64,000 bases of DNA from Nematostella vectensis (taxonomy: Eukaryota > Cnidaria > Anthozoa > Actiniaria > Edwardsiidae): positions 9,465,356 to 9,529,355 of the forward strand of contig NC_064040.1 in the NCBI RefSeq assembly GCF_932526225.1. Reading direction: 5' to 3'. The notes beneath the pieces are model-generated. The model had not been told where the DNA came from and ran no database searches. It saw nothing but the letters and a program-made list of their open reading frames with translations. Each line of letters opens with the position of its first letter. The first letter of the stretch is position 1. The translations under genes and the position numbers were made by a program. Positions 1 to 36,800 of the stretch are shown piece by piece.

Positions 1-690
1 GCTTAACCAATGCGTTACCAATAAATGACTGGCGTAACCATTGCGTTACCAATAAATGACTGGCGTGACCATTGCGTTACCAATAAATGACTGGCGTGAC
101 AATTGCGTTACCAATAAATGACTGGCGTAACCATTGCGTTACCAAGAAATGACTGGCGTAACCATTGCGTTACCAAGAAATGACTGGCGTAACCATTGCG
201 TTACCAAGAAATGACTGGCGTAACCATTGTGTTACTAAAAAAATGACTGGCGTGACCATTTTGTTACTACTAAACGTCTGTCGTGACCATTGCGTTATAA
301 ATACATGACTAGCGTGACCATTGCGTTACCGATACATGACTGGCGTGACCATTATGTTACTAATAAATGTCTGTGTGACTATTGCGTTACCAATACATGA
401 CTGCCGTGACCATTATGTTACGAATAAATGCCTGTCGTGACCATTGCGTAAGCAATACATGACTGGCTTGACCATTGCGTTACCAATAAACAAATAAATG
501 TCTGGCGTAAGCATTGCGTTACCAAGAAATGACTGGCGTGACCATTATGTTACGAATAAATGTCTGTCGTGACCATTGCGTTACCGACACATGAATGGCG
601 TGACCATTGCGTTACCAATGCATGACTGGCATGACCATTGCGTTACCAATACATGACTGGCGTGACCACTGAGTAGTTACCTGTTTCTTG
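1..690. repeat. 31-bp minisatellite in M13 gene intron
   Basis: About 20 degenerate copies of a roughly 31-bp unit with core GACTGGCGTGACCATTGCG. Copies in the first 230 bases are nearly identical, and divergence grows towards 690. The array lies in the intron downstream (minus strand) of the third M13 peptidase exon. No coding potential is evident. Confidence 0.9.
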
Positions 691-852
691 TCCTGTTCCT
701 CGCTTAGATAATAGTCATAGTTCATTCCTAGAGTTGCTGGAATAAACTACAAAAATAACAATATGTTAAAAAAAATAAAAATCTTGTTTACTTTGCGCGT
801 TAACTTGACCATATACAAGCACTAATAACGCGTAAACACGCGCGTGACTCAC

Positions 853-3800
853 TTCTAGAATAGTACTGGACGAATCGTAGATATCAGTCCTGGCTTGCAC
901 ACCGATGAATGAGTTGACGTTAAGGTCACGTGCCACGGTCCCGATTCGTTGCAATAAATCCATCGAGCTGTTGTAATTACCCGTGATGCTCCACCCGCCG
1001 TAGCGTTTGATCAGGTCTATTAGCGGTTTGGTACCGCGGGCGTCCATAGATGATATGTCGATGCATGAATTGTACGCACGCGCCGTTTTCATCACGGCTT
1101 CGTTCTGTTGAAGAGATTCGTGGAAAAAGTTAAAAAAAGTTGAGCCTTTTTCAAAAACTTATACAGAGCTTTGATTGTTGCATGCTATCGCTTTATTACT
1201 TAACGTGAAAATTATTCACACTGTTCACACGGATCTCGTACAGAGCTAGCTGTCTCTTTTTTCGTCCAGCAAGGGAAAGCTAAGGGAAGGTCCCATGTGA
1301 AAGGAACGCGTAGCCGTACGAATTTTTGGGCGTTATAGGCCGGTCAAGTCATTACTTTATCGACCTTGTAGCCTAGTAAGAACATTCTTCCAGTACCGTG
1401 TAGGGCCTCCCTTGTAGAGGGTATACCAGATCAATGGGGGGAGGGGTGTGGGGTGGATGGGTGAATAGGGGAAGATGAGATTAAATCCGAATCGCGCAAC
1501 AAAAATCATAAATTGTGATTTGTGATCAAGAATCGGCAAAATTCGTACTCACGATTATAATAAATCCGCGATCCGGCACGTTTTGAGAATCTGCGTTTCG
1601 CTCTAAATCAGTAATTCGCGTGACGAGTACTACAATATTTGGTTTGTCAGACTCGCGTGCTACTATCCGCGATCCGCGAGAGGTAAAAGATTTTAAGCGG
1701 GAAAGAACCAGGTCAAACAATTCTAACCTTGGAGTAGTTGGATGGTGCGTTTTCCAGCGCTGTCTTGAGAATATTGAGGTTTCTGTTTTGGACAATGCTA
1801 AAACCTGTAACCACTGTTTCATCCTCCTTGAGTGGGTTCGAGTGCTGCCATCCACCGCAAGCATAGCGATAGAAGTCTTCGCATGGATCGACACTCTTAT
1901 TCAACGTCTTTACGAGATCTACCGGAAATGTATCACAAAATCTTTGAAAATCCAAGACTACGTAACCTGGGGGAGGGGTGGTAGTTAAGATTGACGTTTT
2001 TTTTTCTGGCGACATCTTTCGGAAAAGAAACATACCTTTACACAATAAATCGACCTTGTCATTTTGCAGACAGGCAAAGTAAGTTCAGGATCTGTCCGAA
2101 CCAGAAATTCCCATGATTTTACCAAATCGGACGTATGGAAATTTCTATCCGTAAAGTAAAGAGTATTCTAAAAGAAGTTTGTTTTTTTCCAAAGTTTTGG
2201 AAAAACCACCGATTCTTCTTTTAGAAATCTTACTTCACGGGTGGAGTTTTCCATACGTCCGTATCGTATGGTTAAATCATGGAAATTTATACATGTCTGG
2301 TTCGGACAGATCCTAAACTAAAACCCCCAGTTTAAATTAATGTGTGCACGAGATGTGTCTTCACTTGATGTGTGGCCTCAAGTAGCCTGCCTGTAGGCCT
2401 TCATAGTTTTTCCGGCACGAAAACCCAGAAAACACGGCCCCCATCTTGGATAATGCGCTCCGCAGGGGGAGGTGGAAGAAAAAGGCGCGGGGCAGGAGGA
2501 GGGGGGGCCCCTCTCTATGCCCCAGGCATTCCTCCCCTTTCCTTGAGCCGCTACGCAGGCTCATACCAAGAAAATTCAGCCAAAAATTGTTGTTTGAGCC
2601 AAACGCGGTCACTTCCATATAAGGAAACTAATATAGATTCCTTAGTTGAAAAAGCTGCATGGTTTTTGTCATTTTTAAGGTTGTCGTATCGCAGGGGCTT
2701 CGTAAACTTTATGACTTGTAATCAGAAGAGAAAAACAGTAACTGTGACCATCTTTAGTTTAAAGAGAAAGTTTATAAAAAGAAACAAGATTCCTCGGTAC
2801 CAGACCCCCCAAACGACAACGCCTGATATTAGTAGGCTAGGCCTCCAGGCCTCATAGTGACATTGGACTGCTGTGACTAAAACGCACCCATTACATTCTT
2901 GCTTTGCTAGTGCGCATGTCGAGTTTCAGATGTGATTACAATAATTGACAATAATTTAAAACTGCTATCCAGATAACTAGACCTAAACAGTACTGATAAT
3001 AACCCTTTCGCGAGAGTCAGATCGAACTCCCTGCCGTTAATGAGTTCAGGACGAGAATTGGTGCTCGACCCTGCTAGAAGAGCTTTCTTCCTGTTTATTT
3101 TGATCGGTATTTATCGGTATTTTACTTCCGTTATTTATCGGTATTTTACTTCCGGTCGATTACGTAATAATCTCCATTGATTTTTAAACGGAAACGCGAA
3201 AAACATTTCAAATTTGAGAATGTGACTGATAATTTAGAGCGGATGACCTGTTAAAAACCGTGGATTCTAATAGATTATTTAGTATCTTGTCAGTTGGGCC
3301 CCTGGGGGGTTCTTCAGAGATTCTCCTCGTAGGGGTCAAAATTGGGCCTCAGTTATTTTTAGGGGATACCTGAAAAAAAAAATAGGCTTTTCTACTAGAA
3401 ATGGTAATTTTGAGGAGCTCGCAGAAGGCGCTATGAACCAAGATTATTGAATACTTCCAACATCTTAACAAAACACTTTTAAAATGTTATTTGAGACGGT
3501 AAAAAATAGCCAATCAGAGAAGTCCATTATACGAGAGTATTGGGTAACAAAGATTGCAAGAGAATCGCGCTAGTTAATCGAACTGTTTGATGACTCAAAC
3601 CCCGATAGAAATCAGGCCCGTAAGCAGGGTTGGGGGGGGGGGGAGGGTGCAGGGAACGCACCCCCACAACGGCCGAAGGTCCACTTTCGGTTCTCAATAG
3701 GCGTGCTCTTTTGTAGATAAACACATTGACCCCTCAACCGGCCTGTACCGGCTTGGGGAAGTACCCACAACCCAAAAAATTCATAAATTCAAAATAAACA

Positions 3801-5798
3801 CAACAAGATGAAGATACTCAGGCATCAGTCTAAGGGATAAATGGTCTTGCAGATATGCATCCAACCAAGGTGTTGGCATCTACTCTTAAGCCAAATAATA
3901 GCATAGGTTCTTTGACAAATCTCAAATCGAACAAGGAGAGAAAAGCAGAATCACCCCTCTCAATAAAACGCTCAAAATACCACACAAGGGAGAGAGATCA
4001 GCAAACACAGCTCAAGACACAAATAGATACCTTTATTCTGATCCTCCAGGTACATTTCCTTGGCCTCAAAACATAATGTCCATTCCTTGAAGGATTGTAC
4101 AACCACGAAAATATCTTTACGTATTGCAAAGCATTCTGGGAGATCCAGGGGAAAACTCACGAGGGGAGGGCCAGTCAACACTCCTCTCCCCAAAGTCAGA
4201 TGGTTTTTTATAAGTCTTTTCACCCCGAAGCCAAACAAATCAATTCCAGGTCAAACAGACCCAGAATAGCAGTGTAAACAATTTTGCAATCAATTTGGTT
4301 TTAGAAAAGACAGCATTTAGGAGAGCTGTGGTGATTCATTAGAAAATTATTTTCTCATCCGGGCAAAGCCAAACAAGAAAAAATCATCATGAATCCACCT
4401 TTGCTTGCAAATATCCATAAGCAAAGCACTCAATTATGCCCCAAAAGACTTCATGATGTCCTGAGACACTCTCCTAATATGCTCATAGCTGTATTTTTTA
4501 TGAAAAATACAAGCAACCATGAACTTGTGCTGGCTTCAGCACAACGACGAGGGATTAAAAGTGGGGACCGCAAAGCAATGTTGGAAAGCTTGGATACCGC
4601 TGACTAGGTGCAGCTGTGTTTGACTTTGACGGGCTGTATAAAACTCAGAATAGGGGGGGAGGTATCTGTTTTCAGTCTGTTTTTTGTAAATTCAGCTCCA
4701 AAAAAACCAGGAGTCAATGGGTTAAACTATGAAGCATAAGCTAGATCACTCTGGTATGTAGACAAATCCGACAATATACGTTCCGTGGAGATACTCCAAA
4801 GGCATAAAACATCCCTCTATGTTCTTTCAGGGGTGGTCAGATATTTATCAGAGAACTCACCCAAAATCATCGAAACAGTTTACTTTCGAGAGAACGACAG
4901 AAACCTTAGTTTCCAGTATCTCCACGGGACGTTTTTTATCGTATCTAGTTTAAAAAAAGTTTGACTTTTTGATTTATCATGTACCAGAGTGTTCTAGAAT
5001 GCCTTTTTTAAAATTTAATTCCCTTTTGCTTTGTAGTTTTGTCTACATAAGCACGTCTATTGCGAACCGGAAGTGGACTTTACGCCGTTTTGGGGGGGTA
5101 CTTATGTACCCTCGTCGAGGTATGTACGGCATTTTCGCGCTTTGCACCCCGGGAAGTAGACGCAATGGACCGAGAACCGAAAGCTGTTAATGCAAATAAT
5201 AGCTGCCACTTCCAAATCTTAAACATAACGGAAAATTGACCTACAAAATGCAGAAGATTATGTGATTAAATTATCATCTTTATTCGTCAACGGAAAGCTT
5301 TTTGTGAATGATTTAAACAGTCCTCGACAGGTTCTAGTAGAACGATACTTTTACTACGTCAATTCTATAAAATATGGAACCAAATCTGTCTAGAGACTGT
5401 TTTCGAGACGAAAAGTCCGAACAAACAAAGAGTTAGAAGGCAGTAAAAAAATTAACGCAAAACCCAGTAAAAACACGGCTTCTTTCACCGCAGGCCAAAA
5501 ATAAAACGGGATTTATACGATGAATACCGTCTATCTACATAGCTACTATTGATTGCTGATACTCACCCATCCCCAGATAAAAACACTCGTCTGTATCACA
5601 GATGTCATACTTCACAACTTCAGCAGGTTTGTCGTTCTTCAATGCTTTCGCTTGATAGTACAACACACCAAGAACGATACAAACTACCAACAACACAAAA
5701 CATAGAAACCCCAAAACTGGGAACCCGACTTTACGGATTTTGTAGCCAACATCGAGGTTCCTGTCGTAGTGGAGGTCTGTAGTGCTAGAAGTCTCCAT
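853..5798 (-). CDS. Neprilysin/ECE-like M13 zinc metallopeptidase, N-terminal part (continues off window)
   Basis: Three coding exons on the minus strand: 5798-5567, 1918-1728 and 1104-853. They join in frame with GT-AG borders (phase 1, then phase 0). The protein starts with a short cytoplasmic tail and one hydrophobic anchor around residues 26-49 (GFLCFVLLVVCIVLGVLYY), as in type II membrane M13 peptidases. A cysteine pair (CDTDEC) follows, then the family signature VDPCEDFYRYACGGW, and exon 3 contains YNSCID and GGWSITG. M13 enzymes cleave extracellular peptides. The HExxH zinc site would lie in later exons beyond position 1, so catalytic competence cannot be judged. Intron 1 (3.6 kb) is full of dispersed repeats. 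ECE-like versus neprilysin-like cannot be settled from this part. Confidence 0.88.
2080..2321. mobile_element. Foldback MITE, ~240 bp
   Basis: A near-perfect hairpin element. The left end reads AGGATCTGTCCGAACCAG and the right end carries its reverse complement, and pairing extends through both arms to a loop near 2190. It has no ORF and lies in M13 gene intron 1. The outermost bases are uncertain by a few nucleotides, and no clear target duplication was identified. Confidence 0.75.
2322..4719. other. M13 intron 1, unannotated sequence with dispersed repeat fragments
   Basis: No convincing exon. A G-rich block (2455-2560) and a poly-G-containing block (3610-3735) look like dispersed repeats. 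The second shares an ACGGCCGAAGGTCCACTTT segment with 41160-41180, so it belongs to a repeat family present at least twice here. The short open frames are not supported by splice sites or family similarity. Confidence 0.5.
4720..5125. mobile_element. Inverted-repeat element related to the 41.1-kb repeat
   Basis: Sequence around 4730-4800 (CTCTGGTATGTAGACAAATC, then a CCGTGGAGATACTCC motif) recurs inverted at 4911-5010. The right part (4911-5125) also matches the reverse of 41100-41280. It therefore looks like two members of a dispersed family, or both arms of one foldback element, in M13 intron 1. Boundaries are approximate. Confidence 0.55.
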
Positions 5799-6539
5799 GC
5801 TGCTGGTGATGAATGCGGATTTTCCGAGAATTCACGCGGTTTTGAACAGAGTCAACAATTCTCGGAACTAGCGTGACGACAACGGGGTCAGTAATCCCGG
5901 ATTACCTAAAATAAGGGATCACCCCGAACCTCGTACACAAACACTATAGTAGCATAGGGATTGGCTTATAGTGTTGATATTTTTTTTAAATTTATTCAGG
6001 TACGCTTGGCTGAACACGGAGCGAAGCAAACAACTTATAGCCTGCGGGGTGGAAAGTCTGCAAGGCTGTCATCGGCGCATAGTAATCTGTTATATAAATT
6101 AAACAAAAATAAGAGATAACAGATTACTTACCTTGCTTCGAAAACTAATAGTTCTGAATTTTAGCCCACTAAAAAATTATGAAATCCGTATCGAATGCGC
6201 CGGTGACAGCCTCGCGCTATAAGTTGTTTGTCAAATCGCTGCTTACTCGTTTTAAAAAATGGCTAGCGGCCAGGGAAAATGATTTAGCTCGGATGTTTTG
6301 TCACATATCGAATGTAAGTGTACCCTGGCATAGGTCTGCGAGATAAAAATATTTCGTTTGTTGTATTTTCCTCGCGAATTTCGACGGTATTTGAGTGCTA
6401 CCGAAAATGGCGCCTCCAACCTTGTTTCTTTCCTTAGTAGGGGGAGAGAAGTCATATATTTCGTTACAAAAAAACCCCAAGATCGTATATTACACATAAA
6501 TATGACAACAACAAGGCATGTTCTAAGTTTTAAGGCAAT

Positions 6540-6545
6540 TTTATT
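6540..6545 (-). terminator. SLC4A1AP: Candidate poly(A) signal of kanadaptin
   Basis: AATAAA on the minus strand, about 420 nt past the kanadaptin stop codon. It is a plausible cleavage signal only. The sequence between holds short direct repeats with three GATTGGCT/GATTGGCC boxes (6890-6955). Confidence 0.4.
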
Positions 6546-6967
6546 GGCAATGTTTCACAAAAATTCGCGACTTCAATCCACTCGTTTTACCTCTAAGAAT
6601 AACAGCCGATTCCAAGCTACGAACAAGCTTCAAAACCATTGCCTGGGCTACCTGTGGTAATCCGTATCGGACAGCTGAAGCAAACCAGTATAAATTGACG
6701 GAGTCTTGCTTTATAATAATTTCGCCGGGGTTTTTGTGGAAAAAAAAATGTATATTGTTTTCTAGCCTTCTGAATGATAAACCAATATGGTAGATATAAA
6801 CTGTTTCTGTAACCGACTCTGAATTGGGGACCAATGAAATTTATAGCTGCTTTTTTTACCTAACTGCTTCTCCCTCTTCTGCCTCTTTTCTGATTGGCTA
6901 CAGAAGCTAACTGCCTCTTTTCTGATTGGCCACACAGGCTTACTGCTTGATTGGCTACACAGCTTTG

Positions 6968-30428
<23,461 letters not shown>

Positions 30429-30802
30429 GTTGAATGTTAAAGGTGAAACCGCTGGTCATCCAATTATAGCTTTTTCCACAGGAAGCCCGACGAATAAGAT
30501 AGATTCAAATTCAGTTATAGTCAAGACTAATAGATGTGTTACAACGTTTGTGTAATAACAGAAATGTGACAAAGCGTTGCTTTTGTTTTTTTTCATTTGT
30601 AAATCAATAGAGAAGTTTATGTTTTAATATAAGAAAAGGTGATTTATTTTTACTTGTGGGTTTCCTGTGGAAAGTCTCCCCGCTGAGTATCAATGTGTAA
30701 TGCCGGCTCACAAAAGGCTATGTGGCAAAATGAGATAACTTTTACCTTAAAAAACTACGGGAAATTTCCCCTTTCCAGACTGCCTCCCGAGTTACCGCAA
30801 AT
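30429..30802. promoter_or_regulatory. Divergent promoter region, kanadaptin / ankyrin-GH20
   Basis: Only 374 bp separate the kanadaptin start codon (minus strand, 30428) from the ankyrin-GH20 start codon (plus strand, 30803). The interval therefore holds both 5' UTRs and probably a shared bidirectional promoter. A CCAAT pentamer on the plus strand lies near 30459. No TATA box is convincing. This is inferred from geometry. Confidence 0.6.
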
Positions 30803-33800
30803 ATGGACGACGATGCTGCTTTAAGGGAAAGTGTCTCTAACTTGCGCGATGCTATTTTATTGGGGAGATCGGATATAATACGGAGTATTTTATCCACCGC
30901 GGCTGAGTGTAAGTGTAATGAAATGAAGCAAAACATCTGCCATCCATCTCGTCGTCAAATCACGCCAGATTTGCCATTCTGCTTACAATATAATAAGAAA
31001 ACAGCATAGACAAGTCTCTTTAAATAGCGAAAAATTTCCGTATCGTGTATATTATCTTTTATTTTATATTTTTCCATTACATATTTCTTGAAAGGTCTAA
31101 GATTGCCATTTCCTAACTCTTACTGTGACTTATTCTTGTACCGTTTGTTGCACTGATACTGATATTCGTAGCTGGAGGCTGCTTATTTGCATAGCCAATA
31201 CCACAACAGTATGAAATATCATTGTGTAACCAGATTTGAAAATGGATGTGACTTGATGAATGTACTGTAGCTTAAGAAAATTACTAAGTTATAAGCTGAA
31301 AAAAAAAGATTAAGGTGGCGCACCTAGGTAGTTTTGGCTAAACAGCTTATACTAAGTTCCTCACAGAAGACTCATTTTCAGCACAATTTTCGTAAATTTT
31401 TTTTAGATTTTATTAATACATCTATGCTTTATCAGTTTCCGCTAGATTCACTATTCTTGGAACTCAAATTATTTTTTGTCATGCAAGTTAAAAGGAAACA
31501 ATATTTAAAAATATCAAAATCTGCGAGATGAATTTTTTTCTAAATCTACAGTAACACCTAACAATACTTCAACTTGAAGCACACAAATTTTTGGCTTAAA
31601 ACTGACCTGTCAAACTTCGCGACTGATGAATCTTTTTTTCGCACCAAAAATTGTCCTCGCAATATTTGAAAAAATAAATGCACTCTTGCCTGCAAAGATC
31701 CATCCCCGAATTTACGCACCCTGCTAAGTCCAAACCCTAAGGCAACTTGTGTAAGAGGGGCAAGAAGACCAGTGTTGAACAAGAATAAATTCCAGATAGT
31801 CAATTCGAGAGTATTTTTGTTAAGATAATTTGAAAACTAAAGAATTTTTCCTTTTCAAATATTTTAACGCAACCCGCTCATCTTCCAAACTATTACTTGA
31901 CGCTTTTGGTAAAATAGGCCTTACCGAAAGTACTTGCTTGATGTAGTTGTATGTCAAACCTGCGTTTATGAGAAATTAGAATCAAAAGTTGAGTATCTGA
32001 ATGCGCTTCAAACGAAGCCCACGCTAGTGTCACATGTGGTAATCGACGATAGCTGTCTTGTTTGTTTCACATGTGACAAAGTTGCACGAGCAGAACTGAG
32101 ATCATAGGTTGTGCATTTCGTACAGATATCTCTATTCTGTGAGAACGCTTACTGTGAAGATGTGAACGCTGAAAGAAACACTCTATACAGTCTTACGGGT
32201 GAATATAAAAAAACTGCTATGGGTATATATTTTGAAGAGGAAATTTGTCAAACTATGAAAAACTATAGATAAGAATCATATGAAACACACATAACCCCCT
32301 CTCACTGAAGAAAAAACATCGTTATCAAAAAGTATGCAATTTTACAGTTTTTGACAGTTATTTCGCACTGTATTTTTTTTGTCTACATTTTTAAAATTTT
32401 TCACTGGACTTGGGGTTTTCAAGCCCCCCCCCCCCCCCCCCCCCCCGCTATCCAGCATCTCTCTCTCTCTCTCTATGAGTAAAATGTGACTTTGAACATG
32501 ACGGGGTTTTGTTTTGTACTTTATGTATTTTTTATTTGAAAGAATAGAAAGGGTTAAACGTGTGGAGTCTAGAAAAAGAGTTCAAAGGCGGTAGCATAAC
32601 CAAATGGAATAGAATAGGAGATATCTGTATGAAATGCACAACCTGGAATGCATGGGATCTCAGTTTCGCTCCTACAAATTTGTCACGTGTGGTACAAACA
32701 AGGCAGCTCGTCGATTACCATGTGTGACGCTGGCGTGGGCTTCGTTTGAAGCAAGTTCATATCCTCAACTTTTGATTCTAGTTTCTCGTAAACGCAGGTT
32801 CGACATGCAACTGCCTTAAGGAAGTACTTTCGGTAAGGCCTATTTTAGCCATAGCTTCGGGTAATAGTTTAGAAGAGGCGCGGCTTGGGCTCAAATGTTG
32901 AAAAAGTTTGACAGGTTGGTTTTAAGCCAAAAATTTGTGTGCTTCAAGCTGGAGTATTGTTAGGTGTTACTGTGAATTTAGAAAAAAAATTAATCGCGCA
33001 GATTTCGATATTTTTATTTGAATATAAAAATATTGCTTCCATTCACCTTGCATGAAAAAAAATAATTTGATTTCAAACAAGAGTGAATCTTGCCGGATCT
33101 GACAAAGCATAGATGTATTAATAAAATCTTAAAAATTAACGAAAATCGAGCCAAAAATGTGTGTCTTTACAGTGTTTCTGTAAAGCAGCCAATATTCCCC
33201 CAAAGGCTTCTTGTGTACTTCACTTAATTTTCGTGTCACTTTATTTTCGTGAATCTTTTAAAATCGTGAAATTAAAGTGACACAATTTTAAGTGTAATAA
33301 GGTATTCCAAAGCAAAAGCAAAAGATTATTTTAGGTTATGGATAAAAAAATGAATTTAGGTCTTGGTTTCTTTAGTACCTCTTGAAGCTTAATTTGCAAG
33401 ACTTGAAATGTCAGGGAATATAAGAAAAAAAACTTGCTGATTAATAATATTCTTTCACCTCTACAAATATATTATAAATAAAAGAGTCCCCAAAGATGAG
33501 CCTTGGCTTTGAGAGCGATCTTAGATCTTAGATGCTCTTTCTGATTGCTTTTTGTAGTTCGAGAAGAAGGAGAGTTATTTGGTGATGACGAAGACAATGA
33601 CCCACTTGCCAGGCAGAGGTACTTCGAAGAGTACACTGACCCTTATGATATCTTGAAGCTGATCCTTAACTATGTTGACAGTGATGCCGGGACATGTTTA
33701 CACTTAGCCACTAAGGTACCTTGATCTTATTTTTAAGGTAACAGCTGCTTTGAGCCCAGGAAAGTGTTTACTGTAGCTCATAACAAGAAAAGTCACAGAT

Positions 33801-36800
33801 GTAACCCTCTATAATAAAAGGATCAAGCATGTCTATAGATGGACTTGCAGGTGGTGTACAATCACTAACTGACCTCACCCCTTGCTTGTCTATAGATGGA
33901 CTTGCAGGTGGTGTACGATCACTAACTGACCTCACCCCTTGCTTGTCTATAGATGGACTTGCAGGTGGTGTACGATCACTAAATGACCTCACCCCTTGCT
34001 TGTCTATAGATGGACTTGCAGATGGTGTACAATCACTAACTGACCTCAACCCTTGCTTGTCTATAGATGGACTTGCAGGTGGTGTACAGTCACTAACTGA
34101 CCTCACCCCTTGCTTGTCTATAGATGGACTTGCAGATGGTGTACGATCACTAACTGACCTCACCCCTTGCTTGTCTATAGATGGACTTGCAGGTGGTGTA
34201 CGATCACTAACTGACCTCACCCCTTGCTTGTCTATAGATGGACTTGCAGGTGGTGTACGATCACTAGCTGACCTCACCCCTTGCTTGTCTATAGATGGAC
34301 TTGCAGGTGGTGTACGATCACTAACTGACCCCACCCCTTGCTTGTCTATAGATGGACTTGCAGGTGGTGTACCATCACTAACTGACCTCACCCCTTGCTT
34401 GTCTATAGATGGACTTGCAGGTGGTGTACCATCACTAGCTGACCTCACCCCTTGCTTGTCTATAGATGGACTTGCAGGTGGTGTACGATCACTAACTGAC
34501 CTCACCCCTTGCTTGTCTATAGATGGACTTGCAGATGGTGTACGATCACTAACTGACCTCACCCCTTGCTTGTCTATAGATGGACTTGCAGGTGGTGTAC
34601 GATCACTAGCTGACCCCACCCCTTGCTTGTCTATAGATGGACTTGCAGGTGGTGTATGATCACTAGCTGACCTCACCCCTTGCTTGTCTATGGATAGGGC
34701 TTGCAGGTGGTGTACGATCATTAACTGACCTTACCCCTTGCATTGTTATAGTTGTGTTACTGTAGATCATTTAGTTACATGGATGAATGTCTTTAGATGG
34801 GGTTTGCAGATAGGGTTACATTGCTAACTGACCTCACCCCATATATGTCTTTATATAGAAGAGGTTTGCAGATGGTGTACGATCACTAACTGACCTCACA
34901 TCCTATATGTCTTCTCATAGATGGGGTTTGCAGATGGTGTACGGTCACTAACTGACCTCACATCCTATATGTCTTCTCATAGATGGGGTTTGCAGATGGT
35001 GTACGGTCACTAACTGACCTCACATCCTATATGTCTTCTCATAGATGGGGTTTGCAGATGGTGTACGGTCACTAACTGACCTCACATCCTATATGTCTTC
35101 TCATAGATGGGGTTTGCAGATGGTGTACGGTCACTTCTAGCTGCTGGGGCTGACCCAACTATCACAAACAATGAGGGAGCCACGCCCTTTGACTACTGTA
35201 CTGACAAAAGCATTCTTGGAGTTTACAATGAAGAGCTGCTTCAGGCTGCCGCAGGGGCAAAGTAAGATGCTTTAACATACAGTAGACCATATAGACTAGA
35301 CTGGGGTATATAAAAAAGAAGCTAAAGAATTGGGTGGATATCTATTCCTTTCTGATAGAAAGATTAAAGTTTCTCTCTCTCTCGCTTTGTTTAAGCGAAA
35401 TAATGAATCAAGCCTCATACTTACAACTCAAATCCACATCCCTTTATATAATCTCGGATTTTTCCTAGATGATGATGATAGATTTTTTAATAAAAATGCT
35501 TCCATTAATGAACCACCATTAAACTTTGCTTTTCATATGGGAGAGATTAAATTAGCATAGCAGCATTTATTTGAGTAGATGGATATATAGAAACTGATGA
35601 CTGCTTCCATCTCAGTATTCCAAGGGTGAGGCGGTTACTGAAGGCAGGTGTAAGTGCAAATGCAAGCGATGGAGCAGCCACCGATAACAAAGTCCTGCAC
35701 TGGGCAGCTAGTTTTGGTACCCCTGAAGTGATTGCACTCTTGTGTGGTGAGATAGCCTCTGTTACAGTACCTACAGTAGGAGAGAGGACACTCGTCTATG
35801 AATATGACAAACAAATCCTCCCCTTCCCCTGCCACCACCCTGGGAAAAAGGGTGATTTAGATCTACCACAGCAGCAATAGGATGCTACCTCTCGTCTATC
35901 GCACATGCTGATTTTTGCTGGCATCCCATCCTGAAGAGGACAAAACTGCGGCAAAAAATGGCACATGCAATAGAACATGCCCAAGGGTAGTATCCTCTTG
36001 CCAGCAAAGTGGATCTAAATTACACTAATGTATCTGCTGGGTTTCCTCCTCTGCTCCTCTGTCATCTTGATTTATATTAATCATACAATGATTCTCTCAT
36101 ATGATAATATATGCACGAGTGGCCCCTATGGATGGAAATCTAGGCTGATATGTGATGATATGTTGCTATATGTGTAGAGAATGGAGCTGATACCAACTGT
36201 TTAAACGCTAATGGCTCAACACCACTGCATGATGCTGTGACTCGAGAGGATCTTGAGGTCATACAGACACTTCTTAATTATGGCGCTGACACTGGTATTA
36301 TTGCCAAGAGTGGGTATGTGGATTAATATTCAAAAGAAACAGGGTGCTTTGAGCACATGTGGCACTGCAGAACATAGAGAGTCAAGGAAAAACGTTAAAT
36401 ACACATTTCACATTTAATGAACAATACTTGCCTTTTATAGAGGGGGGCATTTGTTACAGAGGGGTGTTCAACACAAACTTGTAAGCTTAGGGGGGGCCTT
36501 CATTACATAGGAGGAATTTTTAACATAGGGACATTTATTAGATCATTAATTATTCTAAAAAGTCCAAGAAAGTTTCCTTGATTTTGGTATCTGGTTTTCA
36601 TTGCACAGACCCCTTGAAGGGAAGTCAGCATTAGATTTAGCATCAACAGACGAGTTGGAAACGATTCTGGCATCTAGTACAAAAGTGAAAGCGAAACCAT
36701 TGCAAAATGGAGAGATTCACGAACCATCCGATGTTGGTATGGAAAAACAATTTATATAATTCTAATGACCTTCACTAAACCTTCCATTAGCTATCATGAT

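Noticed and set aside
1-690. CRISPR-like array at the window start
   Set aside because: Direct tandem 31-bp units without unique spacers; a minisatellite in an animal intron.
33768-34721. 317-aa and 276-aa ORFs on opposite strands
   Set aside because: Both come from the 57-bp array, whose period is a multiple of three. The region is intronic and derived from the exon 3 acceptor.
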